Assembly: GCF_900103825.1 (NCBI RefSeq)
Contig: NZ_FNIF01000016.1
Location: forward strand, 1-64,000
Direction: 5' to 3'
Length of the DNA: 64,000 nt
Origin: Paenibacillus sp. yr247
GTDB lineage: Bacteria > Bacillota > Bacilli > Paenibacillales > NBRC-103111
In this document: positions 59,647 to 64,000 of the stretch, in pieces
Position numbering within the stretch: the stretch's first letter is position 1
How the letters are laid out: each line of letters begins with the position of its first letter
Notes under the pieces: generated by a model
What the model saw: only the letters and a program-made list of their open reading frames with translations
Told to the model about the DNA's origin: nothing
The model's database searches: none
Translations under genes and position numbers: made by a program

Positions 59647-59828
59647 TCTACAAAATTTCTAAGCATCACGCGGCGGCGAATTATGGATTTGCCACGTCAC
59701 GACTCGGAATCCCTTTCCCAGCGCTATTAAGGGACAGGGGTTCGGTAAGCTTCTAGTCCAAATCACGCTTCATTTTACATCAGTACCGTCAATTGTGTCT
59801 TGACGATGCTTTTGTCTGTACTTTCGCT
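59647..59828 (+). repeat. Intercassette repeat, copy C
   Basis: It shares CATCACGCGGCGGCGAATTA and TGGATTTG..CACG with copies B and D. As in B, a GGGACAGGGGTTC arm, CTAGTCCAA and CAGTACCGTCAATTGTGTC follow. The hairpin arms are less perfect than in B. It lies just upstream of the sulfatase gene. Confidence 0.6.
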
Positions 59829-60098
59829 TTACTTAAGGAAGGTATCGTTGGGCAAATTGAAAAACAAAGCAATTCATTTATATGGAAAGTTCTGCGCTTT
59901 ATATCACAAATTGGGTTTTTCTGGTATAGTTAGTTTTAAGGAACTATCGAGAATTAGAATGTTGAAAGTAATGCTCTCCAACTATAAAAACCTTAGCAAA
60001 AAATGAAACTAAGCACTTTGCAACAAAAGACAGTTTTCCTATGGTTTCAGTAAACTTTCTAAGATGTTGAAAAACAATTTTTAAGGGGCCATAAAAAT
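59829..60098 (+). other. AT-rich upstream region of the 59/431-residue gene pair
   Basis: No convincing gene is present. A 68-codon frame starting inside repeat C has no ribosome site. The stretch should hold the promoter of the gene pair that follows; TATAGT at about 59925 is a possible -10, but no -35 at proper spacing stands out. Confidence 0.35.
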
Positions 60099-60278
60099 AT
60101 GAAACTACTAGATCCTTCAACACCGTTAGGTACTTTGATTCTTGGAGTATTAGCAGGATTAATTAGCGGAGCAATAATTGGTTTTTTCAGCGGAAGGACA
60201 TATGAGAAAAAGAATATTATAAAACAGAAGGGAAGCAACAATGTCATCATTCAAGATTCAACTATAGGGAGAGATTAG
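60099..60278 (+). CDS. Small membrane protein with C-terminal QKGSNN motif
   Basis: The 59-residue protein reads MKLLDPSTPLGTLILGVLAG at its start, has one membrane helix (about residues 12-31), and ends with the segment IIKQKGSNNVIIQDSTIGRD. AAGGGG lies about ten bases before the ATG. Its stop is four bases before the next start, so the two genes should be translated together. The tail resembles the N-terminus of the partner (QKGDRNLALVNSSVS), which suggests a shared short beta-strand assembly motif. I do not recognise the family. Confidence 0.7.
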   Translation: MKLLDPSTPLGTLILGVLAGLISGAIIGFFSGRTYEKKNIIKQKGSNNVIIQDSTIGRD

Positions 60279-60282
60279 CCTT

Positions 60283-61578
60283 ATGTCTGAAAAAATTGTG
60301 CAAAAAGGAGACAGGAATTTGGCACTTGTAAACTCCTCTGTTTCAATTATTGAGGAGAGTGCAGAACTACAAAGATTTTTATCTGAAGGTCGACTTATAG
60401 AAGCTGCAGCTCTTTTTCAACGAATGATGAAAGCTGCCTCAGCACAACATCCTGTTTTTCCGCATTGGCGATACGATTTGAAAATGGACGAGTCTGGAAA
60501 AGTGATTATTGGCCATGTTCCAGCTAATCAGGAAGTAGCGGAGTCACATCCATTTAAAATAAATATAAAATTTGATATGCCTGAAAAATATAGAAACTTT
60601 CCTAGTATGAATGAACTTCTGTTGCACTCTTATGGAAAACAAGAAGAAATTGAGCTTGATGTTATTTCTTTTAAAGCTTGGATAGGCGAAGAAATTATTA
60701 CGGATGATCAATCAAGCGACGCTCATAGTATTAAGATTAATATAAAACCGCAGGAATTTCCTAAACCACTCCCAATGAAATTGTATATGTTGGATAATTC
60801 CTTTACCCTAGATTATTTAGAGGTAGGAGTTACTGAAATTTACAACAACACCGTTACATTGGAGAATCATGCCCAAAGAAATGTCAAAATGCGCATACAG
60901 TTTCGGATAAATTTAATCGATAAATCATCTGGATTTAGTATTAAAATTGCTCCTGAGTATTACTACGATGTAGAGGCTAATTTGCTCTTGCTTCAATTTA
61001 TGAAAAGTTGTCGAGATGGAAGTAGATTCGTATTAAAGGTCTTAAATAAAGGTACAAACCTATTTGTTTCTAGAGAATTTTCCCTTGATGTTGATATTCC
61101 CGAAGATATAGATAACAAAATTGAATGCCTTCACGACTTATACAAAATGGAAGAGCACTATAAGGTGAAGTTTCTATTAAAAGAAGTAATAACAGAAGAT
61201 GATCAAGAGAAACTAACAATATTAAAGCTTGTAGCAGAAGACAAACCTTTGGAAGGAACTTATGACTGGTTTGATTGTAAATTTAGTGACAGACAAACTA
61301 TAGAGAATACGATAGCTGCCTATGAAAACCAGCCTAATGGCCTTTTGATGGTAGTTTCTGAATATAATCACCGGGTTAGCGTATTAGGTGCAGAGGTATT
61401 ATTTGAGGAAGTTAAACGAGAGATAAGCAATGCAATTCCAAATGATATTGAGAAATTGAGGAAAAAGGTGTCTTTGATGGAGGATGGTGAATCGATTAAC
61501 ATAAGATTTATTCCAGCCACTGAAGAAAATAAAATTGTAGAGCGCTACGTCTTCAGATCAATTGCATGTGAGGATTAA
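60283..61578 (+). CDS. Unknown 431-residue protein with N-terminal QKGDRN motif
   Basis: The protein is probably cytosolic. It begins MSEKIVQKGDRNLALVNSS, similar to the tail of the preceding membrane protein. A helical segment (about 27-52) follows, then a region rich in beta strands (about 60-300, for example HPFKINIKFDMPEKYRNFPS and LYMLDNSFTLDYLEVGVTEI), then mixed helix and strand (DWFDCKFSDRQTIENTIAAY). No catalytic motif is evident. It is AT-rich and flanked by repeats C and D. It may form a two-part system with the small protein. Confidence 0.75.
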   Translation: MSEKIVQKGDRNLALVNSSVSIIEESAELQRFLSEGRLIEAAALFQRMMKAASAQHPVFPHWRYDLKMDESGKVIIGHVPANQEVAESHPFKINIKFDMPEKYRNFPSMNELLLHSYGKQEEIELDVISFKAWIGEEIITDDQSSDAHSIKINIKPQEFPKPLPMKLYMLDNSFTLDYLEVGVTEIYNNTVTLENHAQRNVKMRIQFRINLIDKSSGFSIKIAPEYYYDVEANLLLLQFMKSCRDGSRFVLKVLNKGTNLFVSREFSLDVDIPEDIDNKIECLHDLYKMEEHYKVKFLLKEVITEDDQEKLTILKLVAEDKPLEGTYDWFDCKFSDRQTIENTIAAYENQPNGLLMVVSEYNHRVSVLGAEVLFEEVKREISNAIPNDIEKLRKKVSLMEDGESINIRFIPATEENKIVERYVFRSIACED

Positions 61579-61622
61579 CTTTTCAATTTAGAAACTCTGT
61601 GTGCGTAATAATGTTTTAGGCA

Positions 61623-61703
61623 ACTTCCCCAAACATCCTCAACATCACGTGGCGGCGAATTGTGGATTTAGTACACCACGGCTCGCCGTGTTGAACCCCT
61701 GTC
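61623..61703 (+). repeat. Intercassette repeat, copy D (partial)
   Basis: It begins ACTTCCCCAAACATCCTCAA, then has CATCACGTGGCGGCGAATTG, TGGATTTAGTACACCACGGC and GAACCCCTGTC, matching copy B closely over about 80 bases. The second half of B and C is missing; instead a small hairpin (AGGCACCTG/CAGGTGCCT, 61713-61732) followed by TTTTAATTT leads to the attachment site. Confidence 0.65.
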
Positions 61704-61712
61704 ACAAGAACT

Positions 61713-61740
61713 AGGCACCTGTTGCAGGTGCCTTTTAATT
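61713..61740 (+). terminator. Terminator after repeat D
   Basis: AGGCACCTG pairs with CAGGTGCCT around TTG, followed by TTTTAATTT. Confidence 0.75.
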
Positions 61741-61783
61741 TCGCCGTTAGACCCGTTAAGGGGAACCGTATCACAAGTGATGG
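61739..61783 (+). other. SCC-like attachment site, copy 2
   Basis: The core GGGGAACCGTATCACAAGTGA (61760-61780) would read GEPYHK-stop, as in rlmH, but no rlmH sequence lies upstream. TTTCGCCGTTA (61739-61749) precedes it and is the inverted complement of TAACGGCGAAA right after rlmH. This is the expected right end of an SCC-type element that begins at 46578. Confidence 0.8.
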
Positions 61784-61834
61784 TACACACGATTAAAACA
61801 GCCGATCATACAGATCGGCTGCCTCCATATTTTC

Positions 61835-62494
61835 CTATTTAGCTGCTAATTTTGAAGCTTGCTCTTCAGCATCTTTATATCCTTTTTGTAATACTTCATT
61901 TCTGTCTAGAATTGCTGTTCCTTGTACTCGAATGGTTTCAAAATCCTCGATTCCCATTACATCAAACATGGACTTCAAAAATTTATTTGAGTACTCCAGT
62001 TCGGTATAAAAGTCATTATTGGTGTAAATGGATCCACTGGCTTGAATTGTAAGTATACTTCTTCCATCATCGAGAAGTCCGACGGATGCTCTTCCATTAC
62101 TCATTGGAGTATCGATATATCTAAACGTTTCCCTTGGAATCATAACATTATCTATATAATCTTTTAGTTTTGAGGGGATACTAAAGTTATGCATTGGAAA
62201 TACAATTACATACTTACGAGCACTTTTGAATTGTTTTAATATCTCACTCATGTGGTCTGTTGCTTTTTTTTCTTGACTTGTTAATTCTTTTCCTTCTGCT
62301 TGTTTCGCCCATGCACTGAAAACATTTTTATCTAACATAGGTACTTCATCGTTGTATAGATTAATTTGTTCAATAACCTCGTCATTTGAATGCTTCTCTT
62401 TGTATATTTTTAGAAAGTAATTAAACACATCTAGACTTGCAGAGGTTTTAGAATCAAGATTGGGGTGAGCATTGATGATAAGTAATTTACCCAT
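61835..62494 (-). CDS. FMN-dependent NADH-azoreductase family oxidoreductase
   Basis: The 219-residue flavodoxin-like protein has LLIINAHPNLDSKTSASLDV at the N-terminus (FMN phosphate loop) and FPMHNFSIPSKLKDYIDNV (about 98-116), typical of AzoR. It should reduce azo dyes or quinones with NAD(P)H. An Rrf2 regulator is encoded divergently, so its expression is probably controlled by that protein. The pair lies between attachment copies 2 and 3. Ribosome site AGGAGG is clear. Confidence 0.88.
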   Translation of the reverse strand: MGKLLIINAHPNLDSKTSASLDVFNYFLKIYKEKHSNDEVIEQINLYNDEVPMLDKNVFSAWAKQAEGKELTSQEKKATDHMSEILKQFKSARKYVIVFPMHNFSIPSKLKDYIDNVMIPRETFRYIDTPMSNGRASVGLLDDGRSILTIQASGSIYTNNDFYTELEYSNKFLKSMFDVMGIEDFETIRVQGTAILDRNEVLQKGYKDAEEQASKLAAK

Positions 62495-62538
62495 GTATGT
62501 TTCCTCCTAAGATGAAAAGTTCGTTATTGTCGACTAAT

Positions 62539-62553
62539 TTAATCGACGATTAA
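62539..62553. promoter_or_regulatory. Candidate operator between the azoreductase and Rrf2 genes
   Basis: TTAATCG-A-CGATTAA is a perfect palindrome, 45 bases before the azoreductase start. It is the best candidate for the site bound by the divergently encoded Rrf2 protein. Confidence 0.6.
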
Positions 62554-62683
62554 CATAATCCATAATATAGTTTTCCCAATGGCCTGTCAATTTATTCAGC
62601 CATGTAATCTCTGGAAATTTACAAAATGAAATAGATGCTATAGTATGTTTTTTGTACTCGTAACATGAAAGTAGGTGATTTAT

Positions 62684-63193
62684 ATGCAGTACAGCGTAAT
62701 GGTTGAATATGCTTTGCATAGCCTTGTTTATTTAATAGATATACCAGAAGAGGAAAGTATAGGAATAAAAGACCTTTCAGATTTTCAAGGTCTTTCAGAA
62801 ACGTATCTCTCGAAAGTTCTCGGTAAATTGTCTAAGGCTGGCATTGTTCGTTCAACACCTGGAGTAAATGGGGGATATAAATTAGCTAAACTTCCCGAGG
62901 AAATTTCGTTTTGGGACGTAATTGAAGCAGTTGAAGGGAAGAAACCTATTTTTCAATGTAAAAATATATTAAAAACGAATTTAATGTATAGAGATAATGA
63001 AGAATGTACGTCATGTACTCAAAACAATCCAATATGTACAATTAACTTGGCAATGCTAGAAGCAGAAGAGCATATGCGTAAGGCTTTACGCAATAAAACT
63101 CTTGCTTGGTTAAATAGGGAGCTGAATCAAGTTCTACCTGAGAAAGTACGAACGGGTAGTCGAAACTATTTTATGAATAAAAGCTCAAACTGA
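62684..63193 (+). CDS. Rrf2 family transcriptional regulator
   Basis: The 169-residue regulator has an Rrf2 winged helix (MQYSVMVEYALHSLVYLIDI, then LSETYLSKVLGKLSKAGIVR and GVNGGYKLAKLPEEI). Three cysteines in EECTSCTQNNPIC (about 108-120) plus C92 are placed like the Fe-S ligands of IscR/NsrR, so it may sense redox or nitrosative stress. ATG 62684 follows AGGTGAT. It is divergent from the azoreductase gene. Confidence 0.88.
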   Translation: MQYSVMVEYALHSLVYLIDIPEEESIGIKDLSDFQGLSETYLSKVLGKLSKAGIVRSTPGVNGGYKLAKLPEEISFWDVIEAVEGKKPIFQCKNILKTNLMYRDNEECTSCTQNNPICTINLAMLEAEEHMRKALRNKTLAWLNRELNQVLPEKVRTGSRNYFMNKSSN

Positions 63194-63195
63194 AC

Positions 63196-63297
63196 TTAAT
63201 ACGAATCGCTTTTTTTACCCGTACTTTCATGATTCCCGGGGCAAACACCGGCCCATGAAGCTAAATGGGCAGCAGTTGGAAAATTTCGCAAACTTTA
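63196..63297 (-). pseudogene. IS110-family transposase remnant
   Basis: The minus strand reads FPTAAHLASWAGVCPGNHES followed by TGKKSDSY-stop. This is the conserved C-terminal motif of IS110/IS1111 transposases. Only about 33 codons remain, and the frame is closed on both sides. Confidence 0.75.
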
Positions 63298-63392
63298 ATC
63301 GAAGTCACATGCATCCTACTTCACGGGGGATGTATTTTTATTTTCCAGAACACAATCGGGTACGTCTGACTATTTCGCAAGTGACCGTCCTC

Positions 63393-63439
63393 TTTTCGCC
63401 GTTAGACCCGTTAAGGTGAACCGTATCATAAGTAACGGC
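63393..63439 (+). other. SCC-like attachment site, copy 3
   Basis: TTTTCGCCGTTA (63393-63404) precedes the core GGTGAACCGTATCATAAGTAA (63415-63435), which would read GEPYHK-stop; CGGC follows, as at rlmH. The core differs from the staphylococcal consensus mainly at GAACC (GAAGC there). It encloses the azoreductase/Rrf2 unit with copy 2. Confidence 0.8.
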
Positions 63440-63584
63440 AAGTTTTTGACAGGGGTCCCATAAAAAAGGGTTCTTACGATATGGCCACGAAATTATTGTA
63501 TTTCAGAAACCGGCGGTTTGCCGGGTTAGAGCCTGAAATAGGATGGCTGAATGTGCTCTTGTGCAGTGTAAGGGAGGAGTTTTC

Positions 63585-63917
63585 ATGACTAACATGTCGA
63601 TTAATCGTTCCGTCGATGCGATATGGAAGAGCGAGTCGGCTAGGATCATTGGAGGTCTAACACGGATCGTACGAGATATCGGACTTGCCGAAGATCTTGC
63701 GCAAGATGCTCTCCTCATCGCTCTCGAGCGATGGCCGTTATCAGGCATCCCAGATAATCCGGGCGCATGGCTGATGGCAACTGCAAAACGTAGGGCTATC
63801 GATCTGCTGCGTAGAAATAAGTTGAGAGATCGCAAATATGAAGAGCTTAGTTATGAGTTGAACGCTCAGGACGAACCGGTTTTTGACTCTGCCCTGCTAT
63901 CCGGAGGCATATTTTAG
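63585..63917 (+). pseudogene. Truncated ECF sigma factor (DUF6596/SigJ-like group)
   Basis: The first 100 or so residues are an intact sigma region 2 (VRDIGLAEDLAQDALLIALE, then PDNPGAWLMATAKRRAIDLL), typical of ECF sigma factors of about 400 residues with an SnoaL- or TPR-like extension. The frame ends after 110 codons in an unrelated tail (SGGIF-stop). Region 4 and the rest are missing. It has a perfect GGGAGGAG ribosome site, so the truncated product may be translated. Confidence 0.85.
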
Positions 63918-63921
63918 CTTG

Positions 63922-64000
63922 CTACTTTTTAATCAAATCCTCAATGGAAGTAAGGTTCATATATTTCGGAACGACTAGACCGAGCTTGGTTCCAATCAGG
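63922..64000 (-). pseudogene. Fragment of a glycine betaine ABC transporter substrate-binding protein
   Basis: The 25 visible codons read LIGTKLGLVVPKYMNLTSIE, then DLIKK-stop. LVVPKYMNxxSIEDL is the hinge region of OpuA/OpuC-type binding proteins, normally followed by well over 100 more residues. The gene enters from the right edge and ends five bases from the truncated sigma factor, so both appear to have been cut at one joint. Confidence 0.6.

Noticed and set aside
59800..60006. 68-codon plus-strand frame
   Set aside because: It starts inside repeat C and lacks a ribosome site.
63230..63240. CCCGGG near 63235 as a Noc site
   Set aside because: Flanking bases (TGATTCCCGGGGCA) do not match ATTTCCCGGGAAAT on the right side.
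61739..63439. att copies 2 and 3 as remains of whole duplicated rlmH genes
   Set aside because: Upstream of the GEPYHK codons the frame has stops and no rlmH similarity; only the attachment core is shared.
46585..64000. CRISPR array in the accessory region
   Set aside because: Repeats are long, few and irregularly spaced, with no cas genes.

Overview
The window is the replication-origin region of a low-GC Gram-positive, spore-forming bacterium, most likely Paenibacillus or a close relative. The evidence is the order gyrA-gyrB-remB-recF-yaaA-dnaN-dnaA / oriC / rpmH-rnpA-spoIIIJ-jag-mnmE-mnmG-rsmG-noc-soj-spo0J, a sporulation gene (yyaC), the rpsF-ssb-rpsR, gdpP-rplI-dnaB-purA and walRKHIJ-htrA-rlmH blocks, and families such as DUF2232, DUF3343, DUF4446, DUF951 and the CxxH/CxxC protein. 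These assignments come from reading the translations; no search was run.

Layout. 1-469: 5' end of a 16S rRNA gene on the minus strand with its leader and tandem promoters. 470-10506: minus-strand block HD-GYP, gyrA, gyrB, remB, recF, yaaA, dnaN, dnaA. 8962-9141 and 10507-11136: the two halves of oriC, with DnaA boxes on both sides of dnaA and a DnaA-trio/AT-rich unwinding region next to dnaN. 11137-20197: plus-strand block from rpmH to spo0J, with two perfect parS sites. 20281-31604: housekeeping and small conserved genes, tRNA-Ser, a broken Tat-exported pectate-lyase-fold gene, then rpsF-ssb-rpsR and gdpP-rplI. 32154-46580: dnaB, a PurR-controlled purA, an M23 peptidase, the WalRK two-component operon with its accessory genes, htrA and rlmH.

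46585-64000 is accessory DNA and the most interesting part. The stop-codon end of rlmH (GEPYHK-stop) is the attachment site used by staphylococcal SCC elements. Two more copies of this core lie downstream, at 61760 and 63415, outside any rlmH gene. Inverted repeats (TAACGGCGAAA / TTTCGCCGTTA) sit at the predicted element ends. This looks like an SCC-type chromosomal cassette, or a tandem composite of them, with no ccr-type recombinase visible in the window. Its cargo is an OLD-family ATPase/TOPRIM nuclease, a GIY-YIG/DUF4357 protein, a tail-anchored protein, an SLH-domain protein under a c-di-GMP-I riboswitch followed by a 1300-residue secreted LCAT-like hydrolase, a sulfatase interrupted by an in-frame TGA, a coupled pair of unknown genes (59-residue membrane protein plus 431-residue protein) that share a QKGxxN motif, and an azoreductase/Rrf2 pair. 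Repeats of about 80-200 bp separate several cargo units. The right end carries an IS110 remnant and a junction between two truncated genes, an ECF sigma factor and a glycine-betaine binding protein.

Core genes work as expected for an origin-proximal region: replication initiation, chromosome segregation (soj/spo0J/noc/parS), translation and tRNA modification, c-di-AMP turnover, and cell-wall homeostasis.
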